Counted from the stretch's first letter, positions 1 to 6,339 are shown. The stretch is 6,339 nt of DNA from Acidobacteriota bacterium (GCA_003223775.1 QHWK01000174.1:1-6339), one strand, 5' to 3'. The notes: generated from the sequence alone by a model not told the origin. Numbers and translations are program-made.

Positions 1-417
1 GAGATCGTCGAGGGGACGACGGTGTACCTGCCGGTCGGCCAGCCTGGCGCGCTTCTGTACGTGGGCGACGGCCACGCGGCGCAGGGCGACGGCGAATTGA
101 ACGGCAACGCGCTCGAAACGTCGATGGAGGTGGAGTTCACCGTCGACGTCGTTCGCGCGAGATCGATCGCGACGCCGCGGGTCGACTCGGCCACGCACAT
201 CATGACGGTCGGCCTCGGCGGGACGCTCGAGGACGGCTTGCGCGCGGCCACCGGCGGCCTGAGCCAGTGGCTCGAGCAGGACTACGCGCTCACGCCGTCG
301 GAGATCGCGATCGTCCTCGGCAGCTCGGTCGAGTACACCATCGGCGAGGTGGCGGATCGGAACGTCGGCGTCGGCGCGAAGCTGCGGAAAGACCGGCTGG
401 CGGCGCTCAAGCGCTGA
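1..417 (+). CDS. Acetamidase/formamidase family protein, C-terminal part
   Basis: The reading frame is open from the first base to TGA at 415-417, so only the last 138 residues are present and the true start lies left of the window. The family (FmdA/AmdA) hydrolyses formamide, acetamide or similar small amides to the acid and ammonia in the cytoplasm. Seen here is the family's hallmark GDGHAAQGDGE at fragment residues 22-32, followed by the usual N-x-A-L-E-T-S stretch. Just before it is V-Y-L-P-V with P-G-A-L-L-Y. The fragment ends with the expected alpha/beta tail (LTPSEIAIVLG, then a basic KLRKDRLAALKR). No frameshift is visible. The S9 peptidase starts 19 bases downstream with no promoter-like sequence between, which suggests one transcript. 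The substrate cannot be told from this fragment, and family members include proteins of unproven activity. The family call is firm; the exact reaction is not. Confidence 0.93.
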   Translation, partial: EIVEGTTVYLPVGQPGALLYVGDGHAAQGDGELNGNALETSMEVEFTVDVVRARSIATPRVDSATHIMTVGLGGTLEDGLRAATGGLSQWLEQDYALTPSEIAIVLGSSVEYTIGEVADRNVGVGAKLRKDRLAALKR

Positions 418-425
418 ACGTCCGC

Positions 426-431
426 GGGGGA
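426..431 (+). promoter_or_regulatory. Shine-Dalgarno-like GGGGGA that decides the peptidase start
   Basis: A purine run GGGGGA lies five bases before the ATG at 437. The in-frame ATG at 431 overlaps this run and would have no spacer, so 437 is the better start. Choosing 437 also puts the lysine of the signal peptide at residue 2. This is weak as a perfect SD match (G-rich, no AGGAGG). Confidence 0.5.
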
Positions 432-436
432 TGCAT

Positions 437-2506
437 ATGAAAACACTGTTGGCCGGTTCGCTCGCTGCGCTCGCGCTGATCGCGCTTCCCAATCGAGCGT
501 CCGCGCAGGCGCGCGGCGTCACGGCCGAGGACTACTTCGCGTTCGAGACGCTCGGCGATCCGCGCATCTCGCCGGACGGATCGACGATCGCGTACGTGGT
601 GACGACGATCGATCAGAAACAGAATCGCCGCCGCAGCGCGATCTATTCCGCGCCGGCTGACGGATCGCGCGAGCCGCAGGCGCTCACCGATCCGGTGCGC
701 TCGTCGACGAGCCCGCGCTGGCGCCCCGACGGCGGCGCGATTGCGTTCCTCTCGGCGCGTCCCGCGCCGGGCGACGACAACCCGCGCACGCAGGTGTGGC
801 TGCTGCCGCTCGGCGGCGGCGAGCCGCGGCGGCTGACGAGCGCCGCCAACGGCGTCACCAGCTTTCAATGGTCCCCCGACGGCTCGAAGCTCGTCGTCGT
901 CTCGCGCAGCGGGCCGAGCGACGCGGCGAAGTCGCCGAGCGACGTGCGGCACTACCGGCACGCCAACTACAAGTTCAACGACACGGGCTGGTTCGACGAC
1001 AAGCGCGCGCACCTGTGGGTCGTCGAGGCGGCGTCGGGACGATCGACGCAGATCACGTCGGGCGACGACTGGAACGACGCCGATCCGCAATGGTCGCCCG
1101 ACGGCCGCCGAATCGCGTTCGTGTCCGATCGCAGCGGCAAGGCGTTCGACGAAGGGCACAACACCGACGTCTGGGTGATCGACGCGGCCGGCGGCGCGCT
1201 GACGAAGATCTCCGACCACGAGGAGGCCGACAACTCGCCGCGCTGGTCGCCCGACGGGCGCACGATCGCGTTCCTCAGCGCGGTACCCGAGAAATCGCAC
1301 CCGCGGATCTGGCTCGCCCCATCGACGGGCGGCGCGCCCTCGAAGACCGCCGCCGACAACGTCGATCTCATTCCCACGGCGCTTCGATGGGCGGACGGCG
1401 GCCGCGCGCTGTACTTCGAGGCCGGCGTCAAAGGGACGACCGAGCTCTATCGCGTCGACGTGGCGTCGCGCCGCGCGTCGCCCGTCTCTTCAGGCGAGCG
1501 GACGCTGCACCTCGTCGACATCAACGAGAAGACGCAGCGCATGGCGTACGGCGTGAACGATCCAACGCGCCTCGACGATCTCTACGTCGCCGACCTGAGC
1601 GGCCGCAACGAGAAGCAGATCACGCACCTCAACGCCGACTGGTACAAGCAGACGCAGCGCGTGCCGGTCGAGCGCGTACCGTTCAAGGGCGCCGACGGCT
1701 GGGACGTGGACGGCTTCTTCATGAAGCCGGTCGGGTGGGAGCCGGGGAAAAAGTATCCGATGATTCTGACCATCCACGGCGGTCCCGCGGGGATGTTCGG
1801 CTTCGACTGGTACCACGAGTTCCAGGTGTACGCCGCGCACGGCTGGGCGGTGTTCTTCACCAACCCGCGCGGCTCGACCGGCTACGGCGAGAAGTTCGAG
1901 CGCGGCATCGAGCTGAATTGGGGCGGCAGGGATTACGTCGACGTCATGAACGGCGTGGACGCGGCGCTGGCGAAGTATCCGTGGGTGGATCGCGATCGCC
2001 TCGGCGTCACCGGCGGCAGCTACGGCGGCTTCATGACGAACTGGATCGTCAGCCACACGAACCGCTTCAAGGCGGCGGTGACGCTGCGCAGCATCTCGAA
2101 CTTCGTCAGCGACGACGGCACGCGCGACGGGCAGTACGGGCACGCCGACGACTTCACCGGCGACATCTTCGAGAAGTTCGATCTCTACTGGAACGCGTCG
2201 CCGCTCAAGTACGTGAAGCACGTGAAGACGCCGACGCTCGTGCTGCACTCGGACAACGACTTCCGCGTGCCGATCGAGCAGGGGGAGCAGTGGTTCCGCG
2301 CGCTGCAGCACTTCGGCGTGCCGAGCGAGATCGTCTTCTTCCCGCGCGAGAACCACAACCTGACGCGCACCGGCGAGCCGAAGCACCTCGTCGAGAGCAT
2401 CGACTGGCAGGTGTACTGGTTCGAGCGCTACATCGACGGCAACGCGCGCGCCGTGCCGCCCGACGCGCCGTCGCGCGGCGCGAGCTCGACGTCGCAGGAC
2501 CGTTGA
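437..2506 (+). CDS. Exported S9-family serine peptidase (prolyl oligopeptidase / acylaminoacyl peptidase type)
   Basis: This is a 689-residue exported serine peptidase that should cleave short peptides outside the cytoplasm. Residues 1-23 form a signal peptide (MKTLLAGSLAALALIALP..., likely cut at ASA/QA). Residues about 30-400 are a beta-propeller with PD40/WD40-like W-x-P-D-G repeats whose tryptophans fall near residues 95, 145, 219 and 270, plus a degenerate copy near 318. The propeller normally screens substrates by size. The alpha/beta-hydrolase domain follows from about residue 410. It has HGGP at 447-450 (oxyanion region), the nucleophile elbow GGSYGG with Ser528, Asp608 in SDNDFRVP and His640 in FPRENHNL. 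The triad is therefore intact and the length is normal for bacterial S9 enzymes. The last ~20 residues are a Pro/Ala/Ser-rich tail beyond the fold. An ATG at 431 is an alternative start adding two residues. It probably shares a transcript with the upstream amidase. Whether it is a dipeptidyl, acylaminoacyl or oligopeptidase cannot be read from sequence alone. Confidence 0.95.
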   Translation: MKTLLAGSLAALALIALPNRASAQARGVTAEDYFAFETLGDPRISPDGSTIAYVVTTIDQKQNRRRSAIYSAPADGSREPQALTDPVRSSTSPRWRPDGGAIAFLSARPAPGDDNPRTQVWLLPLGGGEPRRLTSAANGVTSFQWSPDGSKLVVVSRSGPSDAAKSPSDVRHYRHANYKFNDTGWFDDKRAHLWVVEAASGRSTQITSGDDWNDADPQWSPDGRRIAFVSDRSGKAFDEGHNTDVWVIDAAGGALTKISDHEEADNSPRWSPDGRTIAFLSAVPEKSHPRIWLAPSTGGAPSKTAADNVDLIPTALRWADGGRALYFEAGVKGTTELYRVDVASRRASPVSSGERTLHLVDINEKTQRMAYGVNDPTRLDDLYVADLSGRNEKQITHLNADWYKQTQRVPVERVPFKGADGWDVDGFFMKPVGWEPGKKYPMILTIHGGPAGMFGFDWYHEFQVYAAHGWAVFFTNPRGSTGYGEKFERGIELNWGGRDYVDVMNGVDAALAKYPWVDRDRLGVTGGSYGGFMTNWIVSHTNRFKAAVTLRSISNFVSDDGTRDGQYGHADDFTGDIFEKFDLYWNASPLKYVKHVKTPTLVLHSDNDFRVPIEQGEQWFRALQHFGVPSEIVFFPRENHNLTRTGEPKHLVESIDWQVYWFERYIDGNARAVPPDAPSRGASSTSQDR

Positions 2507-2649
2507 CCGGCTTGATTCGACTCATCGGAGGTTTTGCGATCGCGGCGCTCTTCACCGCGGCGTGGGTGGCGATCGCGTGCCTCGTGATGCTCGTTTCGTT
2601 GTACGTGACGCGCATCGTGCCGATGACGGGTCGGCGTCGGAGACCCTGA
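2503..2649 (+). CDS. Possible 48-residue single-pass membrane microprotein
   Basis: This small frame begins with TTG at 2503, overlapping the peptidase stop in the string TTGA, the classic layout for translational coupling. It ends with TGA at 2647-2649, 19 bases before the convergent regulator's stop codon. The predicted product has one arginine at residue 6, an uninterrupted hydrophobic stretch from about residue 7 to 35 (one membrane helix with Trp21 and Cys26), then Arg37 and a terminal RRRRP. By the positive-inside rule the C-terminus would be cytoplasmic. An AGGA at 2496-2499 is only three bases before the TTG; a second TTG at 2512 has better spacing but no overlap. The same frame is open far back through the peptidase gene as a shadow, so openness alone proves nothing. 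Support comes from the hydrophobic profile and from filling the gap exactly. I recognise no family. It may be non-coding. Confidence 0.42.
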   Translation: MTGLIRLIGGFAIAALFTAAWVAIACLVMLVSLYVTRIVPMTGRRRRP

Positions 2650-2668
2650 ATCGTTTCAAATCGAGGGC
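2650..2668. other. Short convergent junction, no clear terminator
   Basis: Nineteen bases separate the possible microprotein stop from the regulator's stop on the other strand. I see no hairpin followed by a T run in either direction. Without the microprotein the convergent gap is 2507-2668, and the only stem is GGGTC/GACCC at 2628-2646 with a nine-base loop and no T tract. The two transcripts may overlap. Confidence 0.5.
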
Positions 2669-4813
2669 TCACTTCGGCGACGCGACGACCGCCGGCGGGA
2701 CGACGCGCTGCAGCTCTCTCGTCCACTGCAGCGTGACGCGAATGCGATCGACGCCCGCCAGGCGGCCGCGCGCGCGCTCGACGAGCAGCCGGCCGCCGGG
2801 CCGCGCGCCGCGGGGAATCCACTCGCTGCGCAGGATCTCGACCGGCGCCGACGGCGCGGCGTCGCGGCACGCTCGATCGCTCAGGGCGGCGGCGGCGACC
2901 GCGCAGTCGGCGAGCGTCACTGCCATCACGCCGGCGCGCCCCGCGTAGTACAGCGTCGTGCCGTCGCTCGACCACACCGGCGACGTGCCGCCGCCCGCGG
3001 AGATCGGCATCGCGGCGCCGCCCCCGAACGGCCGCACGTATACCTCCCACCGGTTCGACTCGTTCGACTGATACGCGAGCCAGCGGCCGGCCGGCGCGAT
3101 CGCCGGCGCCTCCTCGTCGAACGGCGTCCGCAGGATCGGCTGCGGCGCGCCGCCGGCGAGCGGGACGCTCCACAGATCCGCGCCCGACGCCGGATCGAAA
3201 TCGACGAACACGACGAGGCCGTCGCGCGACACGCCGCCCGGCGCCTGATGGTGCGGCGACGTCGTCAGCCGCCGCGGGGCGCTGCGATCGTCGAGCCCGC
3301 GCGTGAAGAGGTTGAAGACGCCGCCGGCGCGCGACGCGAACACGATCGCATCGCCGCCGGGCGCCCACCGCGGATCGCGATGCTCGCCGTCGAAGGTGAG
3401 GCGGCTGAGCGTCCCGCGCTCGACGTCGGCCCACCACAATTCGGCCGGCTCATCGGCGCTCTTCACCGCCGCGATGCGGCGGCCGTCGAGAGACGGCTGC
3501 GGCGCCGCGAGGTTCTGCAGCGCGCGCGGCAGCGGCTCGACGGCCTCGTTCCTCGCCGCCCACGCGAGCGCGAACGCTGGCGCGTCGTCCTGCCCCACCG
3601 CCGTCGCGAGCGCGCCGGCGCGCGACACGGCGTACTCGCTCGGCGCGTCTCCGACCCGCGGCGCGACGACGACGGGCTGGCCGACGATCTTCAGCTGCGA
3701 CGGATCGAACGCCGCCGCCATGAGATCGCCGTCGCGTACGAACGTGATCGTGTTCGGCGCGACGAACCGCGGCGACGCGCCCCGATCGACGACGATCGTG
3801 TGCTGCCCGGTGTCGAGCGACAGCGCGACGATGCGCGTCCGCGGCGGCAGCGAGGGCGCGAGGACGGCGGTCGCGAGCACGGCGCGCGTGCCAGGCACCG
3901 CTTCCGGCGTCTCGTGCCGCAGCTCGCCGGCGGCCGGATCGACGCGCGTGGCCGCGCGGACGCGGCCGCCCGCCGCCGGCACGCGCTGCAGCCCGCCGGC
4001 GAGCGCCGACGCGAACACGATCGATCCATCGTCGAGCCACGCGCCGCCGAGCGCGTGCGGCGCGTCCGCAATCGTTTCCGCCGCGCCGCCCGCGAGCGGG
4101 ATCGTCTTGAGCTTGCCGTCCGCGAAGAACGCGATCGACGCATCGTCGGGCGAGAAGAACGGCGCGGCCGCGCCTTCGGTGCCCGCGAGCGGCTGCATGT
4201 CGAGGCGATCGAGCGCGCGGACGAGCAGCTGGCAGCGGCCGCCGGCGTCGCACGCCGCGGCCGCGAGCCGCGCGCCGCTCGGCGAGAACGCGATCGCCGG
4301 CGCGGATCCGTCGAGTGTCGCGCCGCCCGGCAGCAGGACGTCGAACCGCGCGATCGGCGGGACGAGCGGCGCGTCGGGATGCGCGACACGCCAGACCGCG
4401 GCCGCGGCCATCGCGCCGAGCACGATCGCGATCGCCCAGGGCAGCAGCTGCGCCCATGGATCGCGCACCGCTCGCGCCGCAGCGTCGGGCGCGGCGGCCG
4501 CGCCCGCGCCGTTCACCGGCGGAAGAAATCGATACCCGCGGCGATGAACTGTCTGGATGTAGCTCGGCTGCTGCGGGTCGTCACCGAGCGCCTGCCGCAG
4601 GAAGCTGATCGCTTCGGCGAGCGACGTGTCGGAGACGAACGCGTCCTTCCAGACCGCGTCGATCAGCTCCTGGCGCGAGACGACCTCGCCCGGCCGCGCG
4701 ACGAGCAGGCCGAGGACGCCGACCACGCGCGGCGGCAGCGGCACTTCCTGGCCGCCGCGCCACAGCAGCTGGTTCGACGGATCGAACGCGAAGGGGCCGA
4801 AGTGCGTTTTCAC
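2669..4813 (-). CDS. Membrane-bound winged-helix transcriptional regulator with TolB-like beta-propeller sensor
   Basis: This 714-residue protein looks like a one-component membrane regulator in the CadC/ToxR style. Residues 1-97 are an OmpR/PhoB-type winged helix: FGPFAFD opening, VPLPPRVVGVLGLLVARPGEV, then SRQELIDAVW, the recognition helix around 61-77 (SDTSLAEAISFLRQALG), and the wing IQTVHRRGYRF. A Gly/Ala/Pro linker (98-118) leads to one membrane helix at about 120-142. The rest should lie outside the cytoplasm and resembles a TolB/PD40 propeller, with strand motifs SPSGARLA (177), SPDDASIAFF (221), APGGDAIVFAS (484), APAGRWLAYQS (573) and SSDGTTLYY (615). The end, RIRVTLQWTREL, matches the closing motif of acidobacterial propeller proteins. 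Its only cysteines are 188, 194, 637 and 649. The start is GTG at 4811-4813; the frame is open upstream to a TGA near 4855 but offers no ATG, GTG or TTG there, and no SD is well placed. It is divergent from the permease and convergent with the peptidase. Its ligand and targets are unknown. Confidence 0.92.
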   Translation of the reverse strand: MKTHFGPFAFDPSNQLLWRGGQEVPLPPRVVGVLGLLVARPGEVVSRQELIDAVWKDAFVSDTSLAEAISFLRQALGDDPQQPSYIQTVHRRGYRFLPPVNGAGAAAAPDAAARAVRDPWAQLLPWAIAIVLGAMAAAAVWRVAHPDAPLVPPIARFDVLLPGGATLDGSAPAIAFSPSGARLAAAACDAGGRCQLLVRALDRLDMQPLAGTEGAAAPFFSPDDASIAFFADGKLKTIPLAGGAAETIADAPHALGGAWLDDGSIVFASALAGGLQRVPAAGGRVRAATRVDPAAGELRHETPEAVPGTRAVLATAVLAPSLPPRTRIVALSLDTGQHTIVVDRGASPRFVAPNTITFVRDGDLMAAAFDPSQLKIVGQPVVVAPRVGDAPSEYAVSRAGALATAVGQDDAPAFALAWAARNEAVEPLPRALQNLAAPQPSLDGRRIAAVKSADEPAELWWADVERGTLSRLTFDGEHRDPRWAPGGDAIVFASRAGGVFNLFTRGLDDRSAPRRLTTSPHHQAPGGVSRDGLVVFVDFDPASGADLWSVPLAGGAPQPILRTPFDEEAPAIAPAGRWLAYQSNESNRWEVYVRPFGGGAAMPISAGGGTSPVWSSDGTTLYYAGRAGVMAVTLADCAVAAAALSDRACRDAAPSAPVEILRSEWIPRGARPGGRLLVERARGRLAGVDRIRVTLQWTRELQRVVPPAVVASPK

Positions 4814-4826
4814 AACAACTTCAAGG

Positions 4827-4856
4827 AATCTTCCGCGCTCCTTCAGCGCTTTTCAA
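4827..4856 (-). promoter_or_regulatory. Weak candidate sigma70-like promoter for the regulator
   Basis: Read on the minus strand, TTGAAA (4856-4851) matches five of six bases of the -35 consensus. It is followed after 18 bases by AAGATT (4832-4827), which matches only three of six -10 positions. If used, transcription would begin only a few bases before the GTG start, giving a near-leaderless message and explaining the absence of an SD there. This is a weak motif match and GC-rich organisms tolerate poor boxes, so treat it as a hint. Confidence 0.22.
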
Positions 4857-4858
4857 GA

Positions 4859-4894
4859 CTCCGCCCGCCCGGTTCGGGTCTGCTGGCGGCGGAG
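4859..4894 (+). promoter_or_regulatory. Possible SD-sequestering stem in the permease leader
   Basis: CTCCGCC at 4859-4865 is perfectly complementary to GGCGGAG at 4888-4894, which contains most of the permease's GGAGG. The seven-pair stem has six GC pairs and one AU pair. It encloses a smaller hairpin, CCCG-GTT-CGGG (4868-4878). If the transcript starts at or before 4859, the ribosome site could be hidden. The transcription start is unknown, and GC-rich DNA makes such pairings by chance. Confidence 0.3.
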
Positions 4895-4895
4895 G
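4891..4895 (+). promoter_or_regulatory. Ribosome binding site of the permease
   Basis: GGAGG sits six bases before the ATG at 4902. It is the strongest SD match in the window and fixes the permease start, which also agrees with the usual length of the cytoplasmic N-terminus in the family. Confidence 0.8.
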
Positions 4896-4901
4896 CACAC
4901 C

Positions 4902-6339
4902 ATGTCGCTCTTCGCGACCAAGTCGATCGAGCAGATAGAAGCCGAGCAGCTGGGATCGGGCGAGCGCTCGCTGAAGCGCGTCCTCGGCCCGATGGATCTG
5001 CTGCTGCTCGGCATCGGCGCCGTCATCGGCACGGGCATCTTCGTTCTCACCGGCCAGGCGGCGGCGGCGTACGCAGGGCCCGCCATCGTGATTTCGATGG
5101 TGATCGCGGGGCTCGCGAGCGCGCTCGCCGGGATCTGCTACGCCGAGTTCGCGTCGGCGGTGCCGGTGGCGGGCTCGGCCTACATCTACGCCTACGCGAC
5201 GCTCGGCGAATTCATCGCGTGGGTCATCGGCTGGGACCTGATCCTGGAATATGCGCTCGGGGCGGCGACGGTTGCTGTCGGCTGGTCGGGAAATCTGAAC
5301 GCGCTGCTCAGCGAGTTCGGCATCCAGTTTCCGGCGGCGCTGAGCGCGGCGCCGGGCAGCATCGTGCCGCTGGCCGCGGGCGGCTCGGTGACGGCGGTCT
5401 TCAACCTGCCGGCCGTCCTCATCACGATCGCGATCACGGCGCTGCTCATCGTCGGCATCCAGGAGTCGGCGCGGGTGAACTCGATCATCGTGATCGTGAA
5501 GGTCGCGGTCGTCCTGCTGATCGCCGGCGGCGGCGCGTTCCTGATCGATCCGGCGAACTGGCGGCCCTTCATCCCGCCGAACGAAGGGACGTTCGGCGCG
5601 TACGGCTGGAGCGGCGTCTTCCGCGGCGCGGCCGTCGTCTTCTTCGCGTACATCGGCTTCGATGCGGTGTCGACGTCGGCGCAGGAGGCGCGCAACCCGC
5701 AGCGCGACATGCCGTTCGGCCTGCTCGGATCGCTCGGCATCTGCACGATCCTCTACGTCGTCGTCTGCGCGGTGATGGTGGGGCTGGTGCCGTTCAAGGC
5801 GATGCTGAACCAGCCGGCGCCGATGGTGGTGGCGATCGACGCGGGCGCGGCGCGCGCAGCGGGCACGACGTGGGCCAGCGTGATGCACGCGCTGCGGCTG
5901 CTGGTCGTCGTCGGCACGCTGGCCGGCCTGAGCTCGGTGATGCTGGTGATGATGCTCGCGCAGCCGCGCATCTTCTACGCGATGGCGAACGACGGGCTGC
6001 TGCCCGAGTGGGCGCGCGCGATCCACCCGCGCTTCCGCACGCCGCACGTGACGACGATCGTCACCGGCGTCGCGGTGTCGATCGCCGCGGGGTTCACCGG
6101 CATCGCGACGCTCGGCAGTCTCGTGAGCATCGGCACGCTGATGGCGTTCATCATCGTGTCGATCGGGATCATCTTCCTCAGGCGCACGAGACCCGATCTG
6201 CCGCGGCCGTTCACCGTGCCGTTCGTGCCGTGGCTGCCCGCCTTCTCCGCGATCGTCAGCCTCGTGCTGATGGCGAGCCTGCCGTGGGCCACGTGGGAGC
6301 GCCTGCTCATCTGGATGGCCATCGGGATCGTGATGTACT
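4902..6339 (+). CDS. APC-superfamily amino acid permease (cationic amino acid transporter / YfnA-like), 3' end cut
   Basis: The frame runs from ATG at 4902 to the window edge without a stop, giving 479 residues. The fold is an inner-membrane amino acid/proton symporter of the APC superfamily, most like the bacterial CAT/YfnA branch. Residues 1-30 are a charged cytoplasmic lead-in (SIEQIEAEQ... LKRVLGPMD). Helix 1 carries the broken substrate-binding stretch GIGAVIGTGIFVLTG (37-51). Later come CYAEFASAVPVAGSAYIYAY and ILEYALGAA, the helix-6 signature FFAYIGFD (247-254), then the family's S-x-Q-E-A-R-N-P-Q-R-D-M-P. Next are AQPRIFYAMANDGLLPEW and, late on, RPFTVPFVPWLPA between the closing helices. 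CAT-like bacterial permeases are commonly about 460-500 residues, so little beyond part of the last helix should be missing. The leader is divergent from the membrane regulator, a plausible controller. The substrate (cationic or neutral amino acids) cannot be fixed from sequence. Confidence 0.95.
   Translation, partial: MSLFATKSIEQIEAEQLGSGERSLKRVLGPMDLLLLGIGAVIGTGIFVLTGQAAAAYAGPAIVISMVIAGLASALAGICYAEFASAVPVAGSAYIYAYATLGEFIAWVIGWDLILEYALGAATVAVGWSGNLNALLSEFGIQFPAALSAAPGSIVPLAAGGSVTAVFNLPAVLITIAITALLIVGIQESARVNSIIVIVKVAVVLLIAGGGAFLIDPANWRPFIPPNEGTFGAYGWSGVFRGAAVVFFAYIGFDAVSTSAQEARNPQRDMPFGLLGSLGICTILYVVVCAVMVGLVPFKAMLNQPAPMVVAIDAGAARAAGTTWASVMHALRLLVVVGTLAGLSSVMLVMMLAQPRIFYAMANDGLLPEWARAIHPRFRTPHVTTIVTGVAVSIAAGFTGIATLGSLVSIGTLMAFIIVSIGIIFLRRTRPDLPRPFTVPFVPWLPAFSAIVSLVLMASLPWATWERLLIWMAIGIVMY

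Larger units (their letters stand above)
4814..4901. promoter_or_regulatory. Divergent intergenic region between regulator and amino acid permease
   Basis: These 88 bases must hold the promoters for both the leftward regulator and the rightward permease unless one starts inside the other gene. The left half is the most AT-rich stretch nearby. It holds two direct copies of TTCAAG (4820-4825 and 4852-4857, 32 bases apart, about three helical turns) and between them an inverted repeat GCGCT-CCTTC-AGCGC (4835-4849). The right half is GC-rich and can fold over the permease SD. I see no convincing -10 box for the permease. Such spacers next to membrane winged-helix regulators are often autoregulatory targets, but binding here is only inference. 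Confidence 0.55.

Noticed and set aside
407..1300. 297-residue minus-strand frame opposite the amidase-peptidase junction and propeller
   Set aside because: Arg/Val/Ala-rich composition with no domain, covering the recognisable propeller repeats on the plus strand.
1490..2386. 298-residue minus-strand frame opposite the peptidase catalytic domain
   Set aside because: The plus strand has an intact Ser-Asp-His triad in a standard S9 domain; the antisense product shows only composition bias.
796..2502. Long plus-strand frame running through the peptidase into the microprotein
   Set aside because: The part inside the peptidase is an Arg-rich shadow with no motifs. Only the hydrophobic tail after 2503 resembles a real protein.
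2628..2646. GGGTC/GACCC hairpin as a rho-independent terminator
   Set aside because: Five-base stem with a nine-base loop and no following T run on either strand; chance pairing is likely.
2669..4388. The propeller of the regulator as a separate TolB of the Tol-Pal system
   Set aside because: It is fused in frame to a winged helix and membrane segment, lacks its own signal peptide, and no tol or pal genes are nearby.
3303..4547. 414-residue open frame on the plus strand opposite the regulator
   Set aside because: Low-complexity Ala/Ser/Arg product without motifs, lying wholly over the well-supported regulator gene; a shadow of strong third-position GC bias.
4821..6047. 408-residue open frame on the minus strand opposite the permease
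   Set aside because: It is extremely rich in Arg, Asp, Glu and His with no recognisable domain, which is the usual antisense shadow of a GC-rich membrane-protein gene. The plus strand there encodes a clear APC permease.

Overview
The window is very GC-rich (roughly 70% by eye) bacterial chromosomal DNA with dense coding on both strands. I see no RNA genes, CRISPR array, insertion sequence or other mobile element. The best guess at the source is an Acidobacteriota-type soil bacterium, perhaps of the Vicinamibacteria kind. The main reason is the protein encoded at 2669-4813: an OmpR/CadC-type winged helix, one membrane helix and a TolB-like beta-propeller ending in an 'I-x-V-x-L-x-W-x-x-E-L' motif. 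I associate this architecture strongly with expanded families in that phylum. This assignment is inference; no rRNA or marker gene is present.

Layout from left to right. (1) Positions 1-417, plus strand: the C-terminal 138 residues of an acetamidase/formamidase family amidohydrolase, cut by the window edge. (2) Positions 437-2506, plus strand: a complete exported S9-family serine peptidase (prolyl oligopeptidase / acylaminoacyl peptidase type) with a signal peptide, a beta-propeller and an intact Ser-Asp-His triad. It starts 19 bases after the amidase stop, so the two are probably co-transcribed. (3) Positions 2503-2649, plus strand: a possible 48-residue single-pass membrane microprotein whose TTG start overlaps the peptidase stop. 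(4) Positions 2669-4813, minus strand: the membrane-bound one-component regulator, convergent with the peptidase. (5) Positions 4814-4901: an 88-base divergent intergenic region with repeats, a weak promoter candidate and a possible stem that hides a ribosome binding site. (6) Positions 4902-6339, plus strand: an APC-superfamily (CAT/YfnA-like) amino acid permease that runs off the right edge with nearly its whole length present.

Read together, the genes suggest an organic-nitrogen scavenging neighbourhood. A secreted peptidase would release short peptides and amino acids, a permease would import amino acids, an amidase would release ammonia from small amides, and a membrane-anchored transcription factor lies between peptidase and permease. 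The functional link is inference from gene order. No single gene is unprecedented. The points most worth a second look are the regulator's cysteine placement, the structured permease leader, the apparently SD-less GTG start of the regulator, and the overlapping microprotein.
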